Source: Gloeobacter kilaueensis JS1 (GTDB lineage Bacteria; Cyanobacteriota; Cyanobacteriia; Gloeobacterales; Gloeobacteraceae). Taken from it: 64,000 nucleotides of DNA. The notes below the pieces were generated by a model. The model ran no database searches. It saw nothing but the letters and a program-made list of their open reading frames with translations, and had not been told where the DNA came from. The stretch lies in assembly GCF_000484535.1 (NCBI RefSeq), contig NC_022600.1, positions 4,332,234 through 4,396,233 on the forward strand. Direction: 5' to 3'. Position 1 is the first letter of the stretch. Every line of letters starts with the position of its first letter. Below are positions 44,142-52,992 of the stretch, one piece after another. The translations under genes were made by a program, and so were the position numbers.

Positions 44142-45602
44142 TTATTCCAGGTAGCGCAACCGGCGGGCTGGGGTGAGCGCGTCGAGCAACAGAGCGCCGT
44201 AGCTGCGGTTGTTGATCCGGCTGTCGAGCAGGGCCACCAGCCCCTGGGTATGGCGCAAGGGGCTGATCCCGCGCTGGAGCCTGCCGATGGTCACAGGCAG
44301 CAGATACTCGCGGAACCAGTCCCGGCGCTGGGCCTTGAGCCACTGGACGCGGGCTGCCACCAGGGGATCGTCGAGCCTGGGAAAAGGCAGCACGCCGACA
44401 GCCAGGGTAGTCGGTACCCCAATCTGCTCGTGGTGCGCCTCCCAAAATTCCCAGCTGCAGAGCACGACGCCGTTGGCCTGGGGCTCGCGGCGGTTGACGC
44501 CGATGCGCGAACCAAACTGGGAAGCCAGACGAGCGCTCAGGTGCGAGCGCAACTGGTTGTCGGGCAACAGGACCACGAGCAGACCGGCGGAGATCGCTGT
44601 CAGCTCGGCGAGCATCGGCTCGATTGTCTGGGCATAGAGGGGCGAGGTCGGATCGCCCATCTCCGTCGGTAGGTAGAGCAACACTTCCTGTTCCCGTGGA
44701 TCGGCTGGGAAGCGCAGGCAGGTCATCTCCTGCAGCCCCAGGCGGGTCCGAAAGGTGGTCGCCTCACGGGCCGGATCGAGCGCTTCGCCGATAATTACCA
44801 CCGGTTGCCCGGGCCAGAGTGCCTGCTGGAGGGGACTGGCCAGGTCGATCGGGGAACTCACCAGGCTGAACTGGTTGCTCTCGCGGTAGTACTGGACCCA
44901 CTGCACTTCGCCCTTGCGGGCGAGGGCGCTTCTAAAGGCGCTCCAGGCTCCTTCCGGAAGGCCAGCACTATCCAGATACCGCCTCAGATCAGCCAGACGG
45001 GCGGCATCGAGGGCAATGCGGTCGCTGGATTGGGCGATAAGTTGACGGACCAGACCGACCCGCCAGTCCAGCCAGCCTTCTGCCTGTGAAGGGTCGTCCT
45101 CGCCAAGACTGTCCCAGTCAGCGGGTTCGATGCGGACTGAGAGCACTTCGGTTGTCCACTGCTCAAGCTGGTGCGCCCCGTCGAAGAGCACCGGGATACC
45201 CCGAGGAAAGGCGCTTCCGCCCATCAGCCGGTCGCGCAAAAAATCCAGCGGGTCGCTGAGGAGCACGCCCTTCCAGTCGGGTGCGGGCCAGCGATCGCCG
45301 CTACCGATCGGCTTGTGCGCGGCGACGTGACGGCGCAGGAGCGGCAGATCGACTTCAAGTAACTGTTGCTGGATGCGCTCGCAGGCGCAGATAACCACCG
45401 ACTCCTCGGCGGCAAGGGCAGGCAGCAGATAGCTCAGCCGGTGTTCGCCCGAACCGCTCACCTGCACGAGAGTCGAGCGGCCCTGGGACAGGGCACGCGC
45501 CACCAGCCGGCCCATCGTGAGCTGGTGCGGCCAGGCAGCTGAGGGCGGCTCCGAGCGGAGCAGTTTTAGAAGCTGGCGGTGGACCTGAACCTCGATGCCC
45601 AT
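44142..45602 (-). CDS. DinG/XPD-like helicase homologue with degenerate ATPase motifs
   Basis: A 486-residue protein with the layout of a DinG-type helicase: an N-terminal segment MGIEVQVHRQLLKLL, a motif I position that reads GSGEHR (residues 50-55) instead of G-x-G-K-T/S, a motif II that reads DGAH (141-144) instead of DEAH, and a C-terminal motif VI-like block GRLQRGISPLRHTQG. The Fe-S cysteines of XPD/DinG are not seen. Loss of the Walker Lys and the Walker B Glu makes ATP hydrolysis unlikely, so this is a pseudo-helicase that may bind DNA or protein. ATG start; converges with the DUF4142 gene. Confidence 0.82.
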   Translation of the reverse strand: MGIEVQVHRQLLKLLRSEPPSAAWPHQLTMGRLVARALSQGRSTLVQVSGSGEHRLSYLLPALAAEESVVICACERIQQQLLEVDLPLLRRHVAAHKPIGSGDRWPAPDWKGVLLSDPLDFLRDRLMGGSAFPRGIPVLFDGAHQLEQWTTEVLSVRIEPADWDSLGEDDPSQAEGWLDWRVGLVRQLIAQSSDRIALDAARLADLRRYLDSAGLPEGAWSAFRSALARKGEVQWVQYYRESNQFSLVSSPIDLASPLQQALWPGQPVVIIGEALDPAREATTFRTRLGLQEMTCLRFPADPREQEVLLYLPTEMGDPTSPLYAQTIEPMLAELTAISAGLLVVLLPDNQLRSHLSARLASQFGSRIGVNRREPQANGVVLCSWEFWEAHHEQIGVPTTLAVGVLPFPRLDDPLVAARVQWLKAQRRDWFREYLLPVTIGRLQRGISPLRHTQGLVALLDSRINNRSYGALLLDALTPARRLRYLE

Positions 45603-45771
45603 GCACCCAGTTTAAAAGGGACGCTATTCGACAAAATGCCTACTTTCAGGGTCAAAAAGTTAGTATAAACGCGATGTCGCTCGAGCACTATCGGCGGCAT
45701 TCCTCTGTGGTGCAATCCGGGCCGGCAGTGCGGGGTGCCTGAGCAACGCAGCAGGGATCAGTCAACGGGGT

Positions 45772-47871
45772 ATGGGCATGCAATTTTCTGTACAGGATTT
45801 GCTGGATCTGCTGTCACCGGAGCGCTCGGTAGCGCCGAAGGTTCTGCAGCAGAAGCTGGCTATTGAACAGGCGGAGGCGGGTGAGCAGTTGCAGCTGGCG
45901 CTCGATGCCTTAGAAAAGGTCAATCTCGTCGAAAAGACCCAGGGGCGCTACCGCCTGGTCTTTAACGACGAGATCATCGCCGGGCGGCTGCGCTGCAGCT
46001 CGAAGGGCTTTTGCTTTGTGACGCCCGATGGGCCGGAGAGTGAAGAAATTTTTGTCGTCGAAGGCGGGCTCAAAAATGCCTGGAACGGCGACCGGGTGCT
46101 CGTCCGCCTGCTCAAAAAAGCGTCGCGCCGCCGCAAACCGGAAGGTGAGGTGGTTCTGGTCACCGAGCGGGCCAACTCGACGCTGGTCGGGCGGCTGGCA
46201 GTTGACGACAAACTGCTGATGGTGCTGCCCCTCGACGATCGGCTGGGCAATCTGCTTGAGCTGGTCGAGGCTCCCAAAGCCGAACTGGCCGCCGATCAGA
46301 TCGTCGAGGTGCAGATCGTTCGCTACCCCCTCGGACGCCGCCCGGCCAAAAGCCGCCTTCTGCGCGTACTGGGCAGCGCCAACGATCCGACGGTCGATCT
46401 CGATCTGGTGGCGAGCCGCTACCACCTGCAGTTCGGTTTTGACCCGGCCCTGGTGGCGGTAGCTGCCGAGGCCGCTGCCCTGCCGCCCGACAGCACAGGC
46501 CGCGAAGATCTGCGCTCCCTTCCGCTCGTCTGCTTTGCTGAGACGGGCAGGGATTTTGCCCTGTCGCTGGTGCGCGAGGACACAGGCTGGCAACTGGGAC
46601 TACACACCAGCGATATTGCGGCCTTTGTCGCGGCTGGTTCTCCTATCGATCTAGAAGGCTACCGGCGCGCCTTCGCTGCCCAGTTGCGTGGGCAGCCGCT
46701 GCCGCTCTGGCCCGCAGCCCTCGGTGAGCGCGCTGCTCTGCTGCCGGGGGTCGATCGCGAAAGCTGGTCGGTAATCGTTACGCTCGACGCCCAGGCGCAG
46801 GTGCGTACTTATCGCTGGACCCGCTCGCTCGTTCAGGTGCGCACCCAGCTGGATGGGCTCGCCGAGGACCATCGGCAGGTTGCGGCTGCCCTCACTGCCC
46901 AAGGCGTCGCTCCCCTCGCCGCCCCCAACAGTCCGCAGATCTTCGTCGAGTTGCTCGAATCGCTGGTGGGCCAGCACCTGGCTCACCTGCACCTCAAAGG
47001 GCCCTTTGCCTGGCAGGCGGCCCCGGAGGGCACCGAGGTTCTCGACTGGTTGCGGCTGGGCCGGGCCTGCGGGCTGGAGGTGCCGGAGGCGGAGGCTCCC
47101 CTCGAACTGGATGGGCAGCACTACCGCCGCTGGCTTGAGGCAGCGGCGGCCCATCCGAGCGGCCCCACCCTGGTGGAACTGCTGCGCGCCACGCTGCCCG
47201 CAGCCCAGCTCAGTGCAGAACCGCAGCCCTACTTCGAGCGCAACAGTACCGCTGTCGCCCCCTGGGCCCGGCCCCTCCAGCGCTACGCCGATCTGTTGAT
47301 TCAGCGGCTGCTGGTTCAGGTTCTCACCGAGGGCCGCGACCGCAAGACCCCACGCAGCAAGGTGAGTGTCGATCTGCGCGCTTCAAGCTGCCAGGGGTTG
47401 ATCGATTGGCCCGTGCTCAAACCCAAACAACAAAAAGATTGGGAAGAAGCGATCCCCGGCTGGATTGCTCACCTCAATACCCGCACCCAGCAGATCCGTC
47501 AGGCTCTGGCCGATCTCGAAGGTTTCGAGCGGATTGGCCGCCTGAGCACCGAGGGCGAACCGCTGCGGGGATTGATTACCGGGGTCCAATCCTACGGCTT
47601 CTTTGTCGCCGTCGAGGAGCCCTTCGTCGAAGGTCTGGTGCATGTGAGCGGCCTCAAAGACGACTGGTACACCTACCAGGCCCGTGAACCGGCCCTGGTC
47701 GGTCGCCGCAGCCGCCGCCGCTTCCAGATAGGCGATCTGGTCAAAGTCAAAGTCAAGGGCATCGACTACTACCGCCAGCAGGTGGATCTGATGGTGGTGC
47801 GCGAGGAGATAGAACCCTCCGGAGGCGGTGAGCAGCCCGAATCGCCGCTGCTCACCGCCCCTGAATCCTAG
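45772..47871 (+). CDS. RNase II/R-family (RNB) protein with a degenerate catalytic site, Zam-like
   Basis: A 699-residue protein with cold-shock-like N-terminal parts, an RNB domain (starts near REDLRSL at residue 243), a late RNB block PLQRYADLLIQRL, and a C-terminal S1 domain (GLITGVQSYGFFVAVEEPFVEGLVH). The RNB active site normally has TID...(A)RDFDDA with four metal-binding aspartates; here that region reads VCFAETGRDFALS, so at most one Asp remains. It could still bind RNA. Cyanobacteria have such proteins, for example the acetazolamide-resistance protein Zam; that label is an inference. Confidence 0.85.
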   Translation: MGMQFSVQDLLDLLSPERSVAPKVLQQKLAIEQAEAGEQLQLALDALEKVNLVEKTQGRYRLVFNDEIIAGRLRCSSKGFCFVTPDGPESEEIFVVEGGLKNAWNGDRVLVRLLKKASRRRKPEGEVVLVTERANSTLVGRLAVDDKLLMVLPLDDRLGNLLELVEAPKAELAADQIVEVQIVRYPLGRRPAKSRLLRVLGSANDPTVDLDLVASRYHLQFGFDPALVAVAAEAAALPPDSTGREDLRSLPLVCFAETGRDFALSLVREDTGWQLGLHTSDIAAFVAAGSPIDLEGYRRAFAAQLRGQPLPLWPAALGERAALLPGVDRESWSVIVTLDAQAQVRTYRWTRSLVQVRTQLDGLAEDHRQVAAALTAQGVAPLAAPNSPQIFVELLESLVGQHLAHLHLKGPFAWQAAPEGTEVLDWLRLGRACGLEVPEAEAPLELDGQHYRRWLEAAAAHPSGPTLVELLRATLPAAQLSAEPQPYFERNSTAVAPWARPLQRYADLLIQRLLVQVLTEGRDRKTPRSKVSVDLRASSCQGLIDWPVLKPKQQKDWEEAIPGWIAHLNTRTQQIRQALADLEGFERIGRLSTEGEPLRGLITGVQSYGFFVAVEEPFVEGLVHVSGLKDDWYTYQAREPALVGRRSRRRFQIGDLVKVKVKGIDYYRQQVDLMVVREEIEPSGGGEQPESPLLTAPES

Positions 47872-47874
47872 ACC

Positions 47875-48489
47875 TCAGCCATCGGGCGTATTTGCTGAAA
47901 CCTGGTAGCGGGAGATCGGACCGCTGCCACTCGAAGAATTGGCGGCAATCGGCCCACCGGAGAGCGCCCGGCTCTCGATCGTCTTTTCGATGAAGGGCCG
48001 CAGGTCGTTGAGGTCTATGTAGCGATCGGCGGCATTGCGCAACTCGCGGGCGATCATACCCTCGGTGGAGACGACGGTAATCCGGGTATCCTTCGAGCGC
48101 AACAGCTCGACAGCCCGCTCAAAATCGCCGTCGCCACTGAAGAGGACGGCATGGTTGTACTGGCCAACCGTATTGAACATATCGACGACAATTTCGATGT
48201 CAAGATTGGCTTTTTGTGTCATCTCGCCCGAAAGCCGGTCGTAGTATTCTTTAAGAAATTTTTCTCGAACCGTAAATCCCATCGCAATCAGAGCGTCGCG
48301 AAATCCGCGCTGGTCCTGGGGATCGCGAATACCGGTATACCAGAAAGCGTTGACGAGCGCTTCGTGGCGATTGAAATACTCGAGCACCTTGCGCGGGTCA
48401 AAAAACCAGCCGTTCGAGCGCTGAGCATAGAACATGTTGTTGCCATCGATAAAGATCGATACGCGATCTTGGCGGTAATGAGCGACCAT
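47875..48489 (-). CDS. NYN-domain protein (LabA/DUF88-like)
   Basis: A 204-residue protein with a PIN-like NYN ribonuclease fold. Acidic metal-site residues sit in VSIFIDGNNMFYA, ANLDIEIVVDMF and FSGDGDFE, all at the usual spacing. The C-terminal 30 residues (Ser/Gly-rich) look flexible. In cyanobacteria this family includes LabA, tied to circadian output. ATG 48489 is clear, with TTAGGAG five bases upstream. It converges with the RNB-like gene (3 bp apart) and lies 26 bp from glyQ on the same strand. Confidence 0.9.
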   Translation of the reverse strand: MVAHYRQDRVSIFIDGNNMFYAQRSNGWFFDPRKVLEYFNRHEALVNAFWYTGIRDPQDQRGFRDALIAMGFTVREKFLKEYYDRLSGEMTQKANLDIEIVVDMFNTVGQYNHAVLFSGDGDFERAVELLRSKDTRITVVSTEGMIARELRNAADRYIDLNDLRPFIEKTIESRALSGGPIAANSSSGSGPISRYQVSANTPDG

Positions 48490-48515
48490 GGAAACTCCTA
48501 AAAGCAGGTATAACG

Positions 48516-49388
48516 TCAGACGTTGCTTAGCAACGGGAAGCCCAGTGCTTCTCTTTGCTTTGCATAGGTTTGGGCGATTCGCCTGGCCAACTGGCGAATC
48601 CGGCCAATATAGCCAGTCCGCTCGGTGACAGCGATCACACCGCGCGCATCCAGCAGGTTGAATGCGTGCGAACACTTGAGAACATAGTCGAGAGCAGGAA
48701 AGACGAGTTTGCGCTCGACGAGGGCAGTGGCCTCCTGCTCGTACAACCTGAAGAGAGTAAACAACAATTCCGGGTTGGAGTACTCGAAATTATAGGTGCA
48801 GTTTTCGATCTCGCTCTCGCGGTAGACCTGGCCATAGCTCAGGCCCGGTCCCCAGGCGATGTCATAAACTGAATCCACTCCCTGCAGGTACATAGCAAGC
48901 CGCTCGATACCGTAGGTGATTTCGATAGAAACCGGACGGCAATCGATACCTCCACACTGCTGGAAATAGGTGAACTGCGTCACCTCCATTCCATCGAGCC
49001 AGACCTCCCAACCTACTCCCCAGGCTCCAAGCGTCGGCGACTCCCAGTTGTCCTCGACAAACCGAATGTCGTGTTGCTCGGGATGCACTCCAAGAACGCG
49101 CAGCGACTGCAAATATAGCTCTTGAATATTGGCAGGAGAAGGCTTCATCAACACCTGATACTGGTAGTAATGTTGCAGACGATTGGGATTCTGCGCGTAA
49201 CGACCATCGGTGGGCCGGCGGCAGGGCTCAATATAGGCAACATTCCAGGGTTCCGGTCCCAAAGCCCGCAAAAAAGTGTGCGGGCTGAAGGTACCCGCTC
49301 CTTTTTCGAGGTCGTAGGGCTGAACGATCAGACATCCCTGCGCCTCCCAAAAATGATGCAGCGCCAGGACAATGTCTTGAAAGTTCAT
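48516..49388 (-). CDS. glyQ: Glycyl-tRNA synthetase alpha subunit
   Basis: A 290-residue class II synthetase subunit that makes glycyl-adenylate. It shows the family start [18 protein letters not shown], then [30 protein letters not shown], the dimer segment [12 protein letters not shown], and a C-terminal helix with [23 protein letters not shown]. Complete and normal in length. The beta subunit gene glyS is 29 kb away on the other strand, so the two must be co-ordinated in trans. ATG start. Confidence 0.97.
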   Translation of the reverse strand: MNFQDIVLALHHFWEAQGCLIVQPYDLEKGAGTFSPHTFLRALGPEPWNVAYIEPCRRPTDGRYAQNPNRLQHYYQYQVLMKPSPANIQELYLQSLRVLGVHPEQHDIRFVEDNWESPTLGAWGVGWEVWLDGMEVTQFTYFQQCGGIDCRPVSIEITYGIERLAMYLQGVDSVYDIAWGPGLSYGQVYRESEIENCTYNFEYSNPELLFTLFRLYEQEATALVERKLVFPALDYVLKCSHAFNLLDARGVIAVTERTGYIGRIRQLARRIAQTYAKQREALGFPLLSNV

Positions 49389-49766
49389 AAAGGTAGGTGT
49401 AGCTCGAAATGTTCTGTTAACAGGTTAGCGCATCAATGTATCGCACTACACCAATCGCTGGTCGTCTTCTAGAAAATTAACAACTTCCAAAAAACGGGGA
49501 TCACCGCTCGCTTCGGCGATCCCAGCCCAGGGACAAGCCCTCTGGCGCGCTCTGCGCCCTAATATATAGACATGTATTCCTGCGTCTTCTTTCCCCGGTG
49601 AATCGTCCTGCCCTCGCCCATCGGGATGGCGCATCGACTATGGGACGGGCCCGCTCGTTGCTGGTTGTCCTGGGATGGCTCCTGATGCGGTTATCTATTC
49701 AAGCTGACGAGCCGGACTGCCCGCTTTTTATGAGCTACCCAGCTCAGCTCTGGCGCTAGAGGTGGT
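49389..49766. other. Intergenic region with three hairpins, no gene seen
   Basis: No convincing gene in 378 bp. A tight cluster of inverted repeats lies at 49497-49558: GGGATCACCG / CGGCGATCCC (9 of 10 pairs), AGGG / CCCT (49529-49541), and GGCGC / GCGCC (49544-49558). Just after it is an AT-rich TAATATATAGACAT stretch that could be a promoter. The cluster could be a small RNA, a 3' end of glyQ's upstream region, or a termination region for tldD. Confidence 0.45.
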
Positions 49767-51158
49767 CTAGCGACCACCGATGACGACATTGCGGAGGCGC
49801 AGATGCGGGCCACCCACCGCCACTGGCAAGGGCGATTGCCCACCCTTGCCGCAACCGCCCGAAAGCCAGACTTGATCGCTGCCGATGGCCTCGATATCGG
49901 TAAGGGTCTGAAAAACATTGCCCGTGAGGGTAATGTCACTTACGGGTTCGGCGATTTTGCCGTTGCGGATCATAAAACCTTCGGCGGCAGCGAAGGTGAA
50001 CATCTCGCCGTTGGTCTGCCCTCCCAACATCCGCACCGCGTACACGCCCTCATCGATGTCAGCGATCATCTGCTCAAAGGAAGTGTCCCCGGCCAGGATG
50101 CCGGTGTTGGTCATCCGTACCAGGGGCGGATAGGTGCCTCCCAGGGCGCGGGCATTGCCGGTCGGTGCTTCGCCCAGCTTACCGGCGGTCTCGCGGTTGT
50201 GCAGGCGCTCGGTAAGAACGCCGTCTTTGATCAGGTACTTGCGCCGCGTCGGTACGCCCTCGTCGTCGTAGGCGATCGTGCCGGGCTGGCCAGTGACGGT
50301 GCCGTCGTCTACGACATTGAGGGCCGAGATGGCGATCGGCCTGCCGCGCTCGAGCAACTGCTGCATGCGCGGATTTTCGTAGATAAAGTCCGCTTCAGAA
50401 AGATGACCAAACGCCTCGTGGATGAACACCCCGGCCAGGTATGGATCGAGTACCACCTGATAGGTACCGGCTGGGATCGGCTTTGCTTCTAGCTGGCGAA
50501 GGGCGCGCCCGGCGGCACCCAGCACCCGCTCCTCGATACCCACCAGCGCGTCAAAGTCGGTGCGCGAGTGGACCGACTCGAAGCCCTGGCGAATCGTGCT
50601 CCCGTCGCGGGCAATGACGCCAAAGCGGCCCGTCACATCGAGGCGCTCCTGTTCGAGAATTGTGCCTGTGGAGTTGACGAACCAGACGGTGCGCAGCCGG
50701 TCGCTCAAACTCGTCGCCGTCGTCTGAATGCGCGGATCGGCCTCCAGTAATAGCCGGTTGTAATGCTCAAGCAGTTCGCGCTTATGAGCCAGGCTTACCC
50801 CACGCGGGTCGCGCCCGAGTGCTACCCGCACCGTAGCGGTGACAGGCTCGACTGCCGCCAGTTCGGTCGATTCATCGCCGACGAGCTTTGCCTGGCTGAC
50901 GGCCTCCGCCACCCGGCTTTGCAGCTCATCGAGATTGTTGAAGGTGACAAAGCTCCAGCCCCCCCGATGACAGGCCCGGATCCCTCCCGCCAGATCAAAG
51001 CTGCGGTCGATGGCTTCAAGACGCCTGCCCCGAAAAGCAACCGCCGTCGCCTCGCTCTGTTCGAGGCGAATTTCGAGATAATCGACCGCCGAGCGCTGGG
51101 AGGCAAGGGCGGCAAGAAGTCTTTCCTGCATAAAACTGGCCACTGACGATAGACCCAT
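49767..51158 (-). CDS. tldD: TldD-like metalloprotease
   Basis: A 463-residue protein with the TldD metal motif HEAFGH (in FIHEAFGHLSEADF), where the two His and the Glu act in catalysis, and the characteristic VDDGTVTGQPGTIAYDDEG and GGCGKGGQSPLPV near the end. TldD works with TldE in degrading unfolded or ribosomally made peptides. TldE/PmbA is not adjacent. It begins at ATG 51158 (another ATG lies nine codons on); no clear ribosome site. Transcribed away from the HLIP gene. Confidence 0.93.
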   Translation of the reverse strand: MGLSSVASFMQERLLAALASQRSAVDYLEIRLEQSEATAVAFRGRRLEAIDRSFDLAGGIRACHRGGWSFVTFNNLDELQSRVAEAVSQAKLVGDESTELAAVEPVTATVRVALGRDPRGVSLAHKRELLEHYNRLLLEADPRIQTTATSLSDRLRTVWFVNSTGTILEQERLDVTGRFGVIARDGSTIRQGFESVHSRTDFDALVGIEERVLGAAGRALRQLEAKPIPAGTYQVVLDPYLAGVFIHEAFGHLSEADFIYENPRMQQLLERGRPIAISALNVVDDGTVTGQPGTIAYDDEGVPTRRKYLIKDGVLTERLHNRETAGKLGEAPTGNARALGGTYPPLVRMTNTGILAGDTSFEQMIADIDEGVYAVRMLGGQTNGEMFTFAAAEGFMIRNGKIAEPVSDITLTGNVFQTLTDIEAIGSDQVWLSGGCGKGGQSPLPVAVGGPHLRLRNVVIGGR

Positions 51159-51267
51159 TCTAGGACGCGGGGACCACCAGTACGCTTCTCAAATAAAGTT
51201 TTGTGTACTATGATCGCATTGTTCGTAATGTTTCTTTACTTTGCTGTCTAGCAACGGGAGTCCGGCG

Positions 51268-51426
51268 ATGAACGACGATTTCACTTCTTCTACCAGGCCC
51301 CAGTTTGGCTTTACGCCCTATGCCGAGTTGCTCAACGGTCGGCTGGCGATGATCGGCTTTGCTGCCGCTCTGCTCATCGAGGTGGCCACGGGCAAGGGCG
51401 TGCTGCACTTTTTGGGGCTGGTTTGA
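51268..51426 (+). CDS. High-light-inducible protein (one-helix Chl a/b-binding family)
   Basis: A 52-residue protein. The soluble N-terminus has [13 protein letters not shown], followed by one membrane helix [16 protein letters not shown]. The ELLNGR-AMIGF motif (E, N and R bind chlorophyll) is the LHC-family signature. HLIPs associate with photosystem II or chlorophyll synthesis and protect against light stress. ATG start at 51268. A hairpin followed by T5 lies 10 bp after the stop. Confidence 0.93.
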   Translation: MNDDFTSSTRPQFGFTPYAELLNGRLAMIGFAAALLIEVATGKGVLHFLGLV

Positions 51427-51434
51427 GCAGTCTG

Positions 51435-51477
51435 GCTTCTGAAGCGCTCAAAATAGAAGCTGGGCGGTCCCCTTTTT
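51435..51477 (+). terminator. Putative terminator after the HLIP gene
   Basis: GCTTCT (51435-51440) pairs with AGAAGC (51455-51460), then GGG-CGGT-CCC (51462-51471) is followed by CTTTTT. The T-run and position just after the stop fit an intrinsic terminator, though the second stem is short. Confidence 0.42.
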
Positions 51478-51503
51478 GATAGGTGCCGGGCTATCTTCGA
51501 GCC

Positions 51504-52610
51504 ATGCAGTCCTGGTTGTCGGTTCCGATCGAGCGGATCGAAGATCTGCCCGATCTGCCGGGGGTCTACCGGTTCCTCGATGGGGCCGGTCGGCTGCTTT
51601 ACATCGGCAAATCCGTTCATCTGCGCACCCGCGTGCGCTCCTACCTGCGCCAGGGCGGCGGCCACTCCCGCCAGACCGGGCGGCTCAAGTTCGAGGCGCG
51701 GGTAGTCGAGGTGCTCTTGACTGGCTCAGAACTGGCGGCGCTCCTGCTGGAGGGCCGCCTTATCCGCCAGCACCTGCCGCCTTTTAACTGCGCCCAAAAG
51801 CGCTACCGCCAGTACCCATTTTTGCGCTTGAGCGTGCAGGAGGAGTATCCGCGCCTGCACCTTACCCGCGTCCTCGCAGGCGACGGAGCGGAGTACTACG
51901 GCCCCTACAACCAGGGACATTTTGTGAGCGAACTGGCGGAGTTGCTCTCAGCCAACCTGGGCCTGCGCACCTGCCGGGATTTTTCTGCCCTCCAGCACGG
52001 CTGTTTGCTCGATCAGCTGGGCCGCTGCCTCGGTCCCTGCCGCACTGACAGGGTACAGACAGAATACCGCCGACAAGTCGAGCAGTTGCGCGCTCTGTTG
52101 CGCGGCGAGGGGGGCGAAGCGCTACTGGCCCGCTTTGAAGCGCAGATGCAGCGGGCCGCCGAACGCGAGGACTTTGAGCAGGCGGCCCGCTGGCGCGATC
52201 GCTGGCAGGCGCTCAAGCACTTTCTGGCCCACCAGGGCTACCTGCGCGAGCGGGTGCGCCTCGATGCGGTCGCCGTTCATCCTGGCCCGCCGCAGACACC
52301 CGGCAGCGTCGAACTCTTCTGGATTCGCCAGGGCCGCCTGAGCCGGATCGATCACCTTCCGGGCAAGCTCGACAGCGAGCCATTGCGCCAAAAGCTCTTG
52401 GAGACGCTGGTGGCCGACTACGAAGATCAACCGCTCCCCAGCCCGCTGTTTGCCCTGCCCCAGCAGGATCTAGACGAGGTGCAGACCGTGGGCGGCTGGC
52501 TCTACCGCCACCGCCACGACGACAACCTGCTGTGGCTTACGGACATCGAACCTGCCCGTGCCGCTGGAGTGTTGATTGCCCTTATCGAGCAGAGCCGTCA
52601 GCGTCGATGA
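51504..52610 (+). CDS. Short UvrC-like protein (GIY-YIG + UVR domains only)
   Basis: A 368-residue homologue of the N-terminal half of UvrC: GIY-YIG nuclease (GVYRFLD, LLYIGKSVHLRTRVRSY), the cysteine-rich Fe-S motif CRDF...CLLDQLGRCLGPC, and a UVR domain that binds UvrB (FEQAARWRDRWQAL), then the DAVAVHPG segment. The C-terminal RNase-H-like 5' nuclease and HhH are absent, so it can make only the 3' incision, as the Cho protein does. A normal UvrC probably exists elsewhere. Start ATG 51504; a GTG at 51483 is possible. Its end overlaps DUF1232 on the other strand by 29 nt. Confidence 0.88.
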   Translation: MQSWLSVPIERIEDLPDLPGVYRFLDGAGRLLYIGKSVHLRTRVRSYLRQGGGHSRQTGRLKFEARVVEVLLTGSELAALLLEGRLIRQHLPPFNCAQKRYRQYPFLRLSVQEEYPRLHLTRVLAGDGAEYYGPYNQGHFVSELAELLSANLGLRTCRDFSALQHGCLLDQLGRCLGPCRTDRVQTEYRRQVEQLRALLRGEGGEALLARFEAQMQRAAEREDFEQAARWRDRWQALKHFLAHQGYLRERVRLDAVAVHPGPPQTPGSVELFWIRQGRLSRIDHLPGKLDSEPLRQKLLETLVADYEDQPLPSPLFALPQQDLDEVQTVGGWLYRHRHDDNLLWLTDIEPARAAGVLIALIEQSRQRR

Positions 52611-52878
52611 GCGTATGGTCAGCCTCCCCCAGCGCGTAGCGGCGCTCAGACCAGGAGACGGCCATCAGGTGAATCAGGGCGATGATCGCCAGATCGTCGA
52701 GCTGCCCCAGCCCTGGAATCAAGTCGGTGATGAAGTCGGTGGGCAGCAGCAAATAAGCGGCACATACGGCCAGAACCCCAAATTTGAGGCTCCCCGACAC
52801 GCGCTCACTCCGGTAGAAGCGAACAGTGTTGCGGACAAGACGCCACCACTCGCGCGCAGAAGTCGGCACAAACCGCAT
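52582..52878 (-). CDS. DUF1232 (YkvA-like) membrane protein
   Basis: A 98-residue protein. After a basic start (MRFVPTSAREWWRLVRN) there is a hydrophobic segment with the DUF1232 signature LLLPTDFITDLIPGLGQLDDLAIIA, i.e. Pro-x-D-h-I-P-G-x-G-x-x-D-D. One to two membrane helices. Function unknown; it is found widely in bacteria and plants. GAGGTA stands immediately before the ATG. Overlaps the UvrC-like gene tail to tail. Confidence 0.92.
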   Translation of the reverse strand: MRFVPTSAREWWRLVRNTVRFYRSERVSGSLKFGVLAVCAAYLLLPTDFITDLIPGLGQLDDLAIIALIHLMAVSWSERRYALGEADHTLIDADGSAR

Positions 52879-52992
52879 CGCATTACCTCAAAAACACTCA
52901 ATCTATTTTAGCGTTTGCGGCTCAAGAGGGTGAATGCTTCCGACCGGCCCCTGCTTTGCTGGTAGATTGGTGAGAGCGCAGACGGAGAGAAG

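Noticed and set aside
49446-49634. A 62-codon frame on the minus strand between tldD and glyQ.
   Set aside because: No ribosome site, no codon bias, and it covers the hairpin cluster.
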